Positions 42,615 to 53,078 of a stretch of DNA of 64,000 nucleotides are shown here, piece by piece. The stretch is taken from positions 1-64,000 of the forward strand of contig CBFICR010000007.1 in assembly GCA_965661105.1 (NCBI GenBank), given 5' to 3'. The position numbers and the translations under genes are program-made. The notes under the pieces were generated by a model. The model searched no databases. It saw only the letters and a list, made by a program, of their open reading frames with translations, and was not told where the DNA came from. Every line of letters begins with the position of its first letter. Positions within the stretch are counted from its first letter, which is position 1. Origin of the DNA: Eutrophocola sp965661105 (GTDB lineage: Bacteria; Pseudomonadota; Gammaproteobacteria; Pseudomonadales; Pseudohongiellaceae).

Positions 42615-44198
42615 ATGATAAAAAATTCAACAATGAACCTGATCAGGATCTGTTCCTTGAGTCTGCTGACTTTATGGTCATGTGCAGCTTTTCCACAGGA
42701 CAGCCTTATTGACCTTATTCGTGATGGCCAGCGCGACGCCGCACTGGCAGCAATCACCTCGCCAGAGACTGATATCAATGCAACGACAGAGGATGGTGCT
42801 ACTGCTCTGCACTGGGCAAGCTACTCCGTGGACCATGAACTTGTGCAGGCTCTGCTTGATGCCGGTGCCGTGGCCGACACCACCAATCGTTTTGGTTCCA
42901 CCCCGTTAACCGAAGCGGTTAAACTGGGGGATGCTGAACTGGTGAAATTACTGCTGGATGCCGGTGCCGATCCCGACTCCCCCAACCAGGACAACCAGAC
43001 GGCGCTAATGCTGGCGTCCTATATCGGCTCATTGGAAATAGCAGAAATGCTGATTGAGAAAGGCGCCGATGTGAATGCCGTGGAAACCTTCCGCGGTCAG
43101 ACAGCCCTGATGTGGGCTGCTGCCGAGAATAACCCTGACGTAGCCGAATTACTTCTTGAGCATGGTGCCGACGTAAACGTGAAAGCGGTGCATGATGACT
43201 GGCCACGACAAATGACTTCCGAACCTCGCGCCCAGTTTCGTCCTACCGGTGGTCTCACCGCATTACTCTATGCCGCGCGCTCAGGCTGCTATCGTTGTGC
43301 AAAAGGTATCGTTGAAGCAGGCGCAGATATTGACCAGCCTAACCCGGATGGAGTGACACCGCTGATCAATGCACTGGATAACAAGAGCTTTGATATTGCC
43401 ATGTACCTGATTGACCAGGGCGCCAGAGTGAATGTATGGGATATGAATGGTCGCACTCCTCTCTATCTGGCCATAGACATGAACTCGTTTACGCCCAGAG
43501 GATTTTTTGGCGGCGCTGTCGAATCAAGCGCACCGGATTCACAAACCTATGACGCACTGGATGTGGCCAGGCGCCTGATTGAGATGGGCGTTGATGTAAA
43601 TCATCAGATGACCCGCATTCGTCCCAATGGTCCGGGTCGAGGCCGCTTTGCTGACTATGATATGCGGGGCGGAACCGGCGCCCTGATGGTAGCCACTTTC
43701 AGTCATGACCACGAAGCCATGGAACTGTTACTGGCTAATGGCGCCGAAGTTGACCTGCACAATGTATTCAAGATCACGCCATTAATGTACGCCACTGGCA
43801 TGAGCGGCAATGGCCGAGGACCGGGCGGAAATCTGGACGGTATTCAGGATCGCGCTATCAAGTCTATTGACCTGTTGCTGGATGCCGGCGCCGATATCAA
43901 TGCCCAGGTAACGGGTAGCCGCACTTTCACCGGCCAGCTCGACACCTATATACAGGGCCGTGATAACGAGGGTCGCACAGCTCTGCATAATGCTGCCGAA
44001 CTGGGCTGGGAAAAAGTTGTCGCCCATCTGCTGGAACGCGGTGCTGATCCATCCATTGTGGACGCTGAAGGGCAGACAGCTCTGGATGAAGCTCTGGCAC
44101 CGGTGATGAACGGTCCTGGTGCACGCAACCGGCCTGACAGCGGTGACCGTGAAGCCGCAGTAGCGCTGCTAAGTTCTGCGCTAGCCACATCAAAGTAG
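42615..44198 (+). CDS. Exported ankyrin-repeat protein (cassette 2)
   Basis: About 528 residues from ATG 42615; the frame is open from 42567 but that part overlaps the MBL gene. A hydrophobic signal segment (SLSLLTLWSCAAFPQDS) has a Cys that could be a lipidation site. Eight to ten ankyrin repeats follow. An insert with SEPRAQFRPTGG and CYRCA (CxxC) is shared with the protein at 16107-17681. Probably an envelope scaffold for its cassette partners. It ends just before a strong terminator. Confidence 0.87.
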   Translation: MIKNSTMNLIRICSLSLLTLWSCAAFPQDSLIDLIRDGQRDAALAAITSPETDINATTEDGATALHWASYSVDHELVQALLDAGAVADTTNRFGSTPLTEAVKLGDAELVKLLLDAGADPDSPNQDNQTALMLASYIGSLEIAEMLIEKGADVNAVETFRGQTALMWAAAENNPDVAELLLEHGADVNVKAVHDDWPRQMTSEPRAQFRPTGGLTALLYAARSGCYRCAKGIVEAGADIDQPNPDGVTPLINALDNKSFDIAMYLIDQGARVNVWDMNGRTPLYLAIDMNSFTPRGFFGGAVESSAPDSQTYDALDVARRLIEMGVDVNHQMTRIRPNGPGRGRFADYDMRGGTGALMVATFSHDHEAMELLLANGAEVDLHNVFKITPLMYATGMSGNGRGPGGNLDGIQDRAIKSIDLLLDAGADINAQVTGSRTFTGQLDTYIQGRDNEGRTALHNAAELGWEKVVAHLLERGADPSIVDAEGQTALDEALAPVMNGPGARNRPDSGDREAAVALLSSALATSK

Positions 44199-44208
44199 TC
44201 GTCTCTAT

Positions 44209-44256
44209 AAGGATAAAGGTGCGTCCACGCTGACTACACCTTTATCCTTTATCCTT
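44209..44256 (+). terminator. Intrinsic terminator of cassette 2, with heptad repeats
   Basis: AAGGATAAAGGTG (44209-44221) and CACCTTTATCCTT (44237-44249) form a perfect 13-bp stem, closing the cassette-2 operon. The 3' arm is the first of three TTTATCC heptads (44241-44261) that lead into T-rich tracts. It may act on both strands. Confidence 0.8.
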
Positions 44257-44449
44257 TATCCTTTTTTTTATTCTTTTTTTATTTTTTATCCTTTTACTGC
44301 TTTTTCCGGTTTACTCGACCAATAAGTCTTCCTTTAATCCAGAACATTGTAAAAAACTCTTTGTTACTATAAAAACTCTCTATAGATATGCAGGCCTGGC
44401 TGACTGAATCAATCCAGGATTAACTTTTTAAAAATGAATTAAGGAATAT

Positions 44450-47104
44450 ATGCATTCTTCCGATGCGTTAATGCTGCAGGGTCTTAGTCAAAGTGAAGCT
44501 GAAACCAGGCTGCTGAAATATGGGCCAAACACCCTGCCGGTTGCAAAAAAACCTGGCCTGCTGCAAATCTTTCTTCATCAGTATAAAAGCCCTTTCATCT
44601 ATGTGCTGCTGGTTGCCGCCATCGTATCCCTTTCTCTCGGACAAATAATAAATTGCGTGTTCATTTTTCTGGTACTGCTACTCAATGCCAGCATTGGTAC
44701 CTTTCAGGAATATGCTGCTCAGAAAGCCGCCACGGGACTGGAGAAACTGGTACCACAACGGGCAACCGTTTATCGGGATGGAAAACCCGTCGTCATTGAT
44801 GCTGCTGAAATTGTACCCGGAGATATCGTGGCACTGGTTTCCGGCGACAAAGTGCCTGCTGATTTGAAACTGCTGGAATTGCAGGATCTTCAAATTGATG
44901 AGTCCATGCTCACCGGTGAATCGATAGCCGCCGAAAAAAATCTGCAAACGTTAAGCACCGATATAACACCTGTAGGAGACCGGCTTGATATGGCTTTTGC
45001 CGGCACCATGGTGCTTCGGGGAAGAGCAAAAGGCGAAGTCAAGACAACCGGTCTGTTAACCGAGTTTGGCAAAATAGTCAGCGACGTTTCAGCAGAATCT
45101 TCCGCGCAGCCTCCCTTAATGCAACGCATGCATGCTTTTACCATGCGTGTAACATTCGCCATGCTAATCCTCATCTTTATTATTTTTATCATTACGCTGA
45201 TTCGCGGTGAAGATCTTCAGACAGTATTCTTCCTCGGAGTGGCCCTTGCTGTATCCGCTATTCCCGAAGGTTTACCGGTTGCCATAACTGTGGCACTGGC
45301 CATTGGTATGCGCCGCATGGCCAACGCAGGCGTGATCATCAGAAATCTGGTTGCTGTTGAGTCGTTAGGATCATGCACGCTGATTGCGTCAGATAAAACA
45401 GGAACGCTGACTGTCAATGAAATGACTATTCGAAAGGTAATTCTGGCCGATGGCAATGAATATAGCATCTCTGGAGAAGGCCTGAATATTCATGGTGAGA
45501 TTAATGCGCAGGATATTACCAACACCCTTTCTTCAAATCAGAATTTGCAGCTACTTATTAATGGCGCTGCCTTGGCCAATGAAGCTTATCTTGAATTCAA
45601 GGATGAGCAAATCGAAGGGCATGGCGATGCTGTAGATGTCGCCTTTTTGGTTCTCGCCGAGAAAGCTGGTTTGCGCACCGAAATTTTGCGCAAACTGCAC
45701 CCGGAGTCAGGAAGTATCCCCTATGAATCCCAGAATGCCTTCGCTGGCAGCATTAATCACTATGATGATTCCATCCACTTCTTCCTGAAAGGGAGCGTAG
45801 AAAGCCTTTTGGAAATGTGTATTCCATCTGTACAGAATGAGCAACTGAAAGTTCAAACCGAGCTACTGGCGCGTCAGGGATATCGGGTACTGGGCATAGC
45901 ACATCGAATACTGAAAGAAGTACCGGGCGAACCCAATGCCTACCTGAACAGCATGGAGATGATCGGCATAGTTGGCATGATTGATCCATTGCGTCCGGAA
46001 GCCATTGCGGCAGTAAAGGAATGCCGCCAGTCCCATATCAGGGTGGCCATGATAACCGGTGACCATCCTGATACCGCCAGTGTCCTGGCAAGAGAATTGG
46101 GCATTTCTCGTCTGGGTGGATCACGCCCGAAAGATCCAACTGTCACAGGAACACAATTGGCAGAAGCTCAACTTCGAGGTGGAAATGAATTTGATGACAT
46201 AGTGCGCAGCTGCAATGTCTATGCCCGTGTAGCACCAAGACAGAAAATGGAGATAGTTCAAAGCTTTATCAAACAGGGCGAATTCGTAGCCGTAACAGGC
46301 GATGGCATTAATGATGCGCCAGCCCTGAAACATGCCCATATCGGAATCTCCATGGGTAAACGCGGATCAGATATGGCCCGGGAAAGTTCAGACATGATTC
46401 TGACCGACGACAATTTTGCCTCTATAGTGCAGGGCATAAAACAGGGACGCATTGTTTACAACAATATTCGAAAAGTAATATTTTTACTTATTTCTACCGG
46501 AGCAGCTGAAATAACACTTATCATGCTGTCGATCATTTCAGGATTACCATTGCCGCTACTACCGTTACAACTACTCTGGTTAAACCTGGTAACTAATGGC
46601 ATCCAGGATGTTGCTCTGGTGTTCGAACCTGAAGAAGGAAATGAACTGCAACAAAAACCCAGAGATCCAGAAGAACCCATTTTTAACAGACTTATGATTG
46701 AGAGAGTTTCAGTAAACGCCATTGTCATGGGCTGCCTGGCCTTCGCGGTATTTTACTGGCAAATCAATATGGGCACCGACGAGGTGTCAGCCAGGAATAT
46801 TACCCTGCTGTTAATGGTACTTTTTGAAAATGTTCATGTCTTCAATAGTCGCTCGGAAAGAATTTCGATTTTCCGGCAAAATTTTTTTGGAAACCCATTA
46901 CTTCTGCTTGGCATGCTGGGTTCCCAGGCCATCCATATCTTTGCCATGCATATACCAGGCCTTAATAGTGTTCTGCAAATCAAACCGGTTTCACCAGAGC
47001 TTTGGTCTCAACTTTTAGCAATCTCCCTGTTACTGATAACGGTTGATGAAGCACACAAGTACTGGCACAACCGTTCTAATATAATTCCCGTTACCCTCGA
47101 CTAG
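44450..47104 (+). CDS. P2-type cation-transporting ATPase
   Basis: 884 residues. Motifs: LTGES at about 154-158 (actuator), phosphorylated Asp315 in DKTGTLT, GDGINDAPALK in the hinge, PEGLP in helix M4. The M5 Glu of calcium pumps is kept (TGAAEITLIM). M6 reads LNLVTNGIQD, with Asn in place of the Asp that helps form calcium site I of SERCA. The ion is therefore uncertain: Ca2+, Na+ or another cation. An inner-membrane export pump is expected. It is a single-gene unit after the terminator at 44209, with a 50-base gap to the GspE-like gene. Confidence 0.9.
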   Translation: MHSSDALMLQGLSQSEAETRLLKYGPNTLPVAKKPGLLQIFLHQYKSPFIYVLLVAAIVSLSLGQIINCVFIFLVLLLNASIGTFQEYAAQKAATGLEKLVPQRATVYRDGKPVVIDAAEIVPGDIVALVSGDKVPADLKLLELQDLQIDESMLTGESIAAEKNLQTLSTDITPVGDRLDMAFAGTMVLRGRAKGEVKTTGLLTEFGKIVSDVSAESSAQPPLMQRMHAFTMRVTFAMLILIFIIFIITLIRGEDLQTVFFLGVALAVSAIPEGLPVAITVALAIGMRRMANAGVIIRNLVAVESLGSCTLIASDKTGTLTVNEMTIRKVILADGNEYSISGEGLNIHGEINAQDITNTLSSNQNLQLLINGAALANEAYLEFKDEQIEGHGDAVDVAFLVLAEKAGLRTEILRKLHPESGSIPYESQNAFAGSINHYDDSIHFFLKGSVESLLEMCIPSVQNEQLKVQTELLARQGYRVLGIAHRILKEVPGEPNAYLNSMEMIGIVGMIDPLRPEAIAAVKECRQSHIRVAMITGDHPDTASVLARELGISRLGGSRPKDPTVTGTQLAEAQLRGGNEFDDIVRSCNVYARVAPRQKMEIVQSFIKQGEFVAVTGDGINDAPALKHAHIGISMGKRGSDMARESSDMILTDDNFASIVQGIKQGRIVYNNIRKVIFLLISTGAAEITLIMLSIISGLPLPLLPLQLLWLNLVTNGIQDVALVFEPEEGNELQQKPRDPEEPIFNRLMIERVSVNAIVMGCLAFAVFYWQINMGTDEVSARNITLLLMVLFENVHVFNSRSERISIFRQNFFGNPLLLLGMLGSQAIHIFAMHIPGLNSVLQIKPVSPELWSQLLAISLLLITVDEAHKYWHNRSNIIPVTLD

Positions 47105-47154
47105 ATCGAAACTATCTATAAAGATAAATTGGCGGCATAATAGCGCATCAAAAT

Positions 47155-49557
47155 ATGCACAAAATACCCACTCATTCTTACTCTCGATCAAAGAATTTTA
47201 GAAGCAAAACTCCAATGGATTCATTGCAGACAGACAATATTGACCTGCCAAAACTCGACAGCGGCTCAAATATCAGCACTGAAGCGCTTCAGGATGCAGA
47301 GGTAGTGGCACACCTGCTGAGCGGGAAAAACACCAAAGGCCAGCTAAAGCTTCTGAACTATGGCAGTGAAAACTTTTTACTGAATACGGAAGATGGCCCA
47401 AAATCCATACTGTTTGGTGAAACTCTCTATCTGATATTTACCAGCAAGCTATCTGTAAATCTCCAGCAGCCCCCGGCATTAAGCAAGGACAGCGATAACC
47501 CATCAAGCCTGAGTACCCAGAAATTCAAAATAGTGTTAGTCAACAATGAATCTATAACCGGCAAAATGAATAACCTGTTCATCGACCGCGCTGGCATTCA
47601 TATTTACAAACTTTTAGAGACCAGGCATGTGATCCGCCTGTTTTTCCCGGCGTGTTCAATTAAAACATCCCAATTCGGCGACCGCCTTGGGGAAGCATTA
47701 ATAAAACAGCATATCGTTCAGGAGAAAGTGCTGGATGAAGCCCTGACACTGCAAACCACGCAGCGTAAAAAAAGACTTGGTGATTATCTCGTCGAAGCCA
47801 AGGTCATTGAGCCCGCCGCTCTTGAACATGCTCTTGCCATACAAAAGCAGGAAAATGAGGAAGCAAGCAAAGATATCCCGGCCAGAAAAATCGGCGAAAT
47901 TCTGGTGGCAGAAGGCGCGCTCTCCCAGGACAGACTTGATGAATTTGTTAAAACACAGCAATCCAATCGCGCAAAAAAAATTGGTGAATACCTTGAAACC
48001 ATGGGCGTCTCTGATACCAGGGATATTCAGGTCGAATTGGCGAAGAAGGCTCATCTGCCTTTTATAAAACTCTCTCTATACAAAGCCGAACAAAATGCTA
48101 TCAAGCTGGTGCCCAGGGAAGTGGCAGAAAAATATCAGGCTGTTCCCTTACAAATACAGAATGGACGATTGTTAGTTGCCCTGGACGACCCTTTCAATCC
48201 TGAAACCATTGATACCTTGCAATTCGTTTCCAATATGCATCTGGAACTGGCAGTAGCCACAACTGAAGACATTACAGCTGCCATTAATCGATTCTATGAT
48301 GAGGCGACGTTCCATAAGGATATTACTGACGCAGAAAACCTGCAGAAAGTATTTAATCTGGATAACAAACAAAAGAATGATTTGCTGGAAATTGAGGGAG
48401 GAAACTCGGGCGCCCCAATCGTGCGCCTGGTTGCCAAGTTTATTCTGGATGCCATAAAAAAGAATGTTTCGGATATTCATATCCGACCCAAAGAAGAAAC
48501 TGTAGATCTTTTGTTTAGAATAGATGGCACGTTGATAAAAGTGCGCACATTTAGCAAATCTCTATTAAATCCAATTGTCAGTCGCATCAAGATAATTGGG
48601 AAAATGGATATTTCCGAGCGCAGATTACCGCAGGATGGAGGAGCCCAGGTATCTGACAAGGATTTCAAAGTTGATTTGCGTATTTCCATTATTCCTACCG
48701 TTGAAGGTGAAAGCGCCGTCATTCGCATATTAAACTCTCAGGCCGGTTTGAAATCTATTTCTGATCTTGGCTTTAATGAATTTGATGCGGATATTTTTCG
48801 CAACATGATGCACAAAAGTTACGGCATGGTGCTGGTCACAGGGCCAACTGGTTCCGGAAAATCCACTACTCTATACGCCGCATTAAAAGAAGTTATTACC
48901 CGAAACCTGAATGTCATAACCGTTGAAAACCCGGTGGAGTTCCATATTGATGGCATTGAACAAATTCAGGTTAACACCGTCCCAGGTTACACCTTTGCGC
49001 GCGCTTTACGTCATATTCTCAGACATGACCCCGATGTAATTATGATCGGCGAAATCAGGGATGAGGAAACCGGCAAGATTGCAGTGGAAAGCGCCTTAAC
49101 CGGTCACCTTGTATTAAGTACCCTTCACACCAATGATGCTGCCGGTGCCATAACCCGCCTTTTGGAAATGGGCGTCGATCCGTTCCTGTTGAATGGCACC
49201 TTACTCGGCGTATTTGCCCAGCGTCTGGTGAAAAAGAATTGCCTTGAATGTATTGATGTCGAAGAGGTTGAATTGGCGGTTCGAAAGGTATTAGGCGTCA
49301 GTGAAGACGAGGTGTTTTATAAAGGACGAGGATGCGAGGGCTGCCGCGGAACCGGTTATCTCGGCAGAATTGCTGCCTATGAACTGCTGCAGTTTTCCCC
49401 GGCCTTGCGTAAAATGATTACTGCCACTATAACCACCCAGGAGGTTCACGAACAGGCGGTCAAGGACGGCATGGTTCCGCTGACAGACAATGCCCTGGCA
49501 CTGGCAAGGGCGAAAAAAACCTCTCTGCAGGAAGTCTACCGCGTTCGTCTCGAATAA
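47155..49557 (+). CDS. GspE/PilB-type secretion ATPase with N-terminal MshEN domains
   Basis: 800 residues from ATG 47155; ATG 47215 (MDSLQTD) is an alternative. The N-terminal part (about 30-180) is unknown. Two MshEN-type segments follow (FGDRLGEALIKQHIV and KIGEILVAEGAL), which in related ATPases can bind c-di-GMP. The ATPase core has Walker A GPTGSGKS at 563-570, DPDVIMIGEIRDEE from 625 and a zinc ribbon with Cys696, Cys699, Cys727 and Cys730. It powers type II secretion or type IV pili. No pilus or T2SS gene is next to it, so it is an orphan. Confidence 0.9.
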   Translation: MHKIPTHSYSRSKNFRSKTPMDSLQTDNIDLPKLDSGSNISTEALQDAEVVAHLLSGKNTKGQLKLLNYGSENFLLNTEDGPKSILFGETLYLIFTSKLSVNLQQPPALSKDSDNPSSLSTQKFKIVLVNNESITGKMNNLFIDRAGIHIYKLLETRHVIRLFFPACSIKTSQFGDRLGEALIKQHIVQEKVLDEALTLQTTQRKKRLGDYLVEAKVIEPAALEHALAIQKQENEEASKDIPARKIGEILVAEGALSQDRLDEFVKTQQSNRAKKIGEYLETMGVSDTRDIQVELAKKAHLPFIKLSLYKAEQNAIKLVPREVAEKYQAVPLQIQNGRLLVALDDPFNPETIDTLQFVSNMHLELAVATTEDITAAINRFYDEATFHKDITDAENLQKVFNLDNKQKNDLLEIEGGNSGAPIVRLVAKFILDAIKKNVSDIHIRPKEETVDLLFRIDGTLIKVRTFSKSLLNPIVSRIKIIGKMDISERRLPQDGGAQVSDKDFKVDLRISIIPTVEGESAVIRILNSQAGLKSISDLGFNEFDADIFRNMMHKSYGMVLVTGPTGSGKSTTLYAALKEVITRNLNVITVENPVEFHIDGIEQIQVNTVPGYTFARALRHILRHDPDVIMIGEIRDEETGKIAVESALTGHLVLSTLHTNDAAGAITRLLEMGVDPFLLNGTLLGVFAQRLVKKNCLECIDVEEVELAVRKVLGVSEDEVFYKGRGCEGCRGTGYLGRIAAYELLQFSPALRKMITATITTQEVHEQAVKDGMVPLTDNALALARAKKTSLQEVYRVRLE

Positions 49558-49790
49558 AAGTTCGCATTTTATTGCTGCATAAACATTCTTCATTATTAAC
49601 TTCCAGTTATCCCCGGTTATCTCCAGTCTGGCGTCAATAGCCTAATCTGTATGAAATAAACGAGTGCGCTCTGGACTGTCCCCCTTTAACAATTTAGGCT
49701 TAAGCCTGCTTTCCAAATCGTCACCAGCAATACAAGGTAGCAAACCACATAACTGACCATCGCGCCCCCCCATTACCGAAGGAGCTTTTC

Positions 49791-52700
49791 ATGCCCTCTT
49801 TTCGTTCATTCTTCACTAAAGCTTTCCTGCTATATCTATGCATACCCGTTTATTCGGTACTGGCAGTGGAAGGTTATTACAGCTCACCCACCGCTCACAG
49901 TGGCCGCCTGGTATTTACCTCGGAAGGTGACCTCTGGCGTCTCGACCCTGATGACCGTCAGGCCATTCGCCTGACAACTCATGCTGAACTTGAATCAGAT
50001 GCCAGCTTTTCCCCGGATGGTGAACAACTGGCTTTCGTTGCCAGTTTCAATGGTATTGCCCAGGTCTATGTAATGCCAATAGCAGGTGGCAGCCCTAAAC
50101 AACTGACCTTTGAATCCGTGGCTGTCAGTGTCAGAGGCTGGTCTCCGGATGGCCGGATTCTCTTTACCAGTCGCAATATGGAAGGCAGCAGCCGCGTGCT
50201 GGAATTACGTCTGGTGGATCCGGTATCTGGTGACATAGAACGTATTCCATTGCGCTATGCCTCCACCGGTACTTTTTCTGACAACGGCCGCACCCTGTTC
50301 TTCACCCGCCATGGCATGAGCACAGTCAGTGACAACGCCCTTATGTATCGCGGTGGTGGCATGTCTCAATTATGGCGTTTTGAGATGGGCAGCGATGAGG
50401 AAGCCATCCGCATGGCAGCAGAATTTGAAGGCCCCATTGAAAACCCGATGTTTTGGCAAGGGCGACTTTACTTCATCAGCGACGCCTCCGGCTCAGACAA
50501 TATCTGGTCCATGGATAACACCGGCAATGATATTCGTCGTCACAGTAATTTCAGGAACTGGCGCCTGCTGGATGCCAGTCTGCAAAATGGAATAATCCAT
50601 TATCAGCGTGGCGCCGATATTTATGCTTATGATCTGGCGCGAAATTCAGAAGAACTCATTAACATCGACCTTGTTACAGACGAAAAACGCAGCAAGCGCC
50701 GCTGGATCGACACGCCCTTGCAATATTTCAGCGGCGCCAGTCTTGCCAACGGTGGCGAACGAGTTGCTCTTACCGCCCGTGGCGCACTGACTGTTACCGG
50801 GACGAGTGCCAGACGTCGCGTTGATATTTTGTTACCCGGTGAAGGCAGGGCGCGCAGTGCCCGTTTGGATAGCAAGGCCGAACAGGCCTATGCCATCGTC
50901 GACAGACAGGAACGTGGAGAAATCTGGCGCTTCGCCACAGATGGCAGCAGCAGTGAACAACTCACCAGCAATGCCGACGCCCATCGCTGGGAGCTGGCAA
51001 TTTCTCCGGATGACCAGTGGCTGGTCCATCATGATAAAAAAGCCCGTCTATGGAAGTTCAATCTGCTAACTGGTGAAAACAGCCTGATTTTGGAGCGACC
51101 CGGTCCGGAAGATAACGCGTTTCGCGATATACAGTTTTCCTCTGACTACCGTTACCTGGTGTTTACCACCACCAGCACACGAACGAATGGTTCTACAGTC
51201 TGGGTCCATGACCTGCAGGCAGGCAGCAACGTTCAACTGACTGGCGACAAGTATGCATCCTACGCGCCTGCTTTTTCCCGGGACGGGGATTGGCTTTATT
51301 TCCTGTCAGAACGGCACTTTGATCCGACCCCGGGTTCGCCCTGGGGAGACCGTAACATGGGCGTGCAGTTTGACAAGCGGGTCGGCATTTATGCCCTGAA
51401 GCTGAACCCTTCCAGCCGCTTCGGATTCCAGGCTCCTGATGAATTGCATCCGGTTGAAGCGGAACAAACCGATAGTGACGCAGAACAACAGGCAACCGAC
51501 AATTCTGATGTCACTATTGACTGGGCCAAGGCCAGCCAAAATATTTATACCGTGCCGTTAGCACCCGGGAATTATGCCTCTCTCCAGGTGGATGCCGAGC
51601 GTCTCTATTACCTGAGCCGGGAAGGAGAGGAAAGTGCGCTATATAGTCTGACTATCAGCAACGACTCTCCAGAACCCGAACTTTTCGCCAAAGCAGTGGC
51701 AAGCTTTCAGTTAGCCACCAGTGCTGACACGCTGCTATTGCAATATAGCGGTGCTTCTCCCTCCTTTGCCCTGGTGCCCACGGGTACTAAAGCACCGGAA
51801 GATCTGGCGGAATATCGCCTACGAACGCAGGGCTGGCGTCTGGCTATTGACCCGGTCAGTGAATGGTCGCAGCTTTTCCTTGATGGCTGGCGCCTGCATC
51901 GTGATTTTGCTTTTGATCCACGTATGCGTGGAGTCGACTGGGAAGCCGTGCGCGACCGCTTGCTTCCCCTTGCCAGCCGCATCGGACATCGACAGGAACT
52001 GGCTAATCTTTTTACCCAGATGGCTCATGAGATTGGTATCCTGCATTCCCAGGTGCGTAATGGAGACATCCCGGAAGATGATGAAAACGGTCAGCTCGCC
52101 AGTCTCGGGGCACGCTATGTCCCTGCCGATGATGGACTCGAAATCGTACAGATTTATCAGGGTGAAACCGAATTACCGGACAGCCTTGGCCCCCTCAGTC
52201 AGCCCGGGATCGACATTCACGCTGGCGACATTATTGTTGCAATCAACCGACAGGCCATCACCAATCGCGCCGAGCTGGCGCAGGCCCTGATGTATCAGTC
52301 CGGGGAACAGGTACTGCTGGAAACCCGTCGAGGTGAAACCAGTTACGAGCACATAGTCGTCCCGGTCAGCCTGTCCGACGAAGGCATGTTGCGCTACCGG
52401 GACTGGATTCTCGGCAAGGCCAACAAGGTGATGGATGCCAGCGATGGCGAAATTGGTTACCTGCATTTACGCGCCATGGGTGGGGCTGATGTGGCACATT
52501 TTGCCCGCGAATACTTCGCCCAGAATCACCTTGATGGCCTGATTATTGATGTGCGTGATAACAATGGCGGCAATGTCGACAGCATTATCCTGCAACAGCT
52601 GCTGCGCAAGGTCTGGTCCTTCTGGGGTAATGCTGAAGGCACGCCAAGCTATGGCTACAACATGCAGGAAGCCTTTCGAGGCCACCTGGCGGTGCTGATT

Positions 52701-53078
52701 AATGCCGGCACCTATTCCGACGGTGAAACCTTTGCCGCCGGTATCAAGGCGCTGGAGCTGGCTCCTCTGATTGGCGAGCGCACCGCCGGGGCTGGCATCT
52801 GGCTGGCCGACCGCAATCGGCTGGCTGATGGCGGCATTTCCCGGGTAGCAGAATCTGCCCAGTTCGGTCTCGACGGACGCTGGTTAATTGAAGGCAGGGG
52901 CATAAGCCCGGATATCGAAGTCGTGGCCGGGCCCCATGCACTGTTCAAGGGGGAAGACCAGCAATTGCAGGCAGCTATAGATTACCTGAAAAATAAAATT
53001 GCAGAGCAGCCCATAGCGCCTCTGCAAGCCAACCCCCTACCTCCGGTAGGCGAATATGGGCAAGGGATCGACGAATGA
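49791..53078 (+). CDS. Tricorn-like periplasmic protease (S41)
   Basis: 1095 residues. A Sec signal (residues 1-25) is followed by two WD40-like beta-propellers (about 30-550: repeated SPDG and SFSPDGEQLAFVAS units). A PDZ domain lies at about 777-850 and a C-terminal S41 domain at about 860-1075. The catalytic Ser976 is in YSDGE, matching the Ser-Asp of tricorn. It is a peptidase of peptides, probably periplasmic. The stop overlaps the next start by ATGA (53075-53078), so it is translationally coupled to the GH3 gene, an unusual pairing. Confidence 0.9.
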   Translation: MPSFRSFFTKAFLLYLCIPVYSVLAVEGYYSSPTAHSGRLVFTSEGDLWRLDPDDRQAIRLTTHAELESDASFSPDGEQLAFVASFNGIAQVYVMPIAGGSPKQLTFESVAVSVRGWSPDGRILFTSRNMEGSSRVLELRLVDPVSGDIERIPLRYASTGTFSDNGRTLFFTRHGMSTVSDNALMYRGGGMSQLWRFEMGSDEEAIRMAAEFEGPIENPMFWQGRLYFISDASGSDNIWSMDNTGNDIRRHSNFRNWRLLDASLQNGIIHYQRGADIYAYDLARNSEELINIDLVTDEKRSKRRWIDTPLQYFSGASLANGGERVALTARGALTVTGTSARRRVDILLPGEGRARSARLDSKAEQAYAIVDRQERGEIWRFATDGSSSEQLTSNADAHRWELAISPDDQWLVHHDKKARLWKFNLLTGENSLILERPGPEDNAFRDIQFSSDYRYLVFTTTSTRTNGSTVWVHDLQAGSNVQLTGDKYASYAPAFSRDGDWLYFLSERHFDPTPGSPWGDRNMGVQFDKRVGIYALKLNPSSRFGFQAPDELHPVEAEQTDSDAEQQATDNSDVTIDWAKASQNIYTVPLAPGNYASLQVDAERLYYLSREGEESALYSLTISNDSPEPELFAKAVASFQLATSADTLLLQYSGASPSFALVPTGTKAPEDLAEYRLRTQGWRLAIDPVSEWSQLFLDGWRLHRDFAFDPRMRGVDWEAVRDRLLPLASRIGHRQELANLFTQMAHEIGILHSQVRNGDIPEDDENGQLASLGARYVPADDGLEIVQIYQGETELPDSLGPLSQPGIDIHAGDIIVAINRQAITNRAELAQALMYQSGEQVLLETRRGETSYEHIVVPVSLSDEGMLRYRDWILGKANKVMDASDGEIGYLHLRAMGGADVAHFAREYFAQNHLDGLIIDVRDNNGGNVDSIILQQLLRKVWSFWGNAEGTPSYGYNMQEAFRGHLAVLINAGTYSDGETFAAGIKALELAPLIGERTAGAGIWLADRNRLADGGISRVAESAQFGLDGRWLIEGRGISPDIEVVAGPHALFKGEDQQLQAAIDYLKNKIAEQPIAPLQANPLPPVGEYGQGIDE

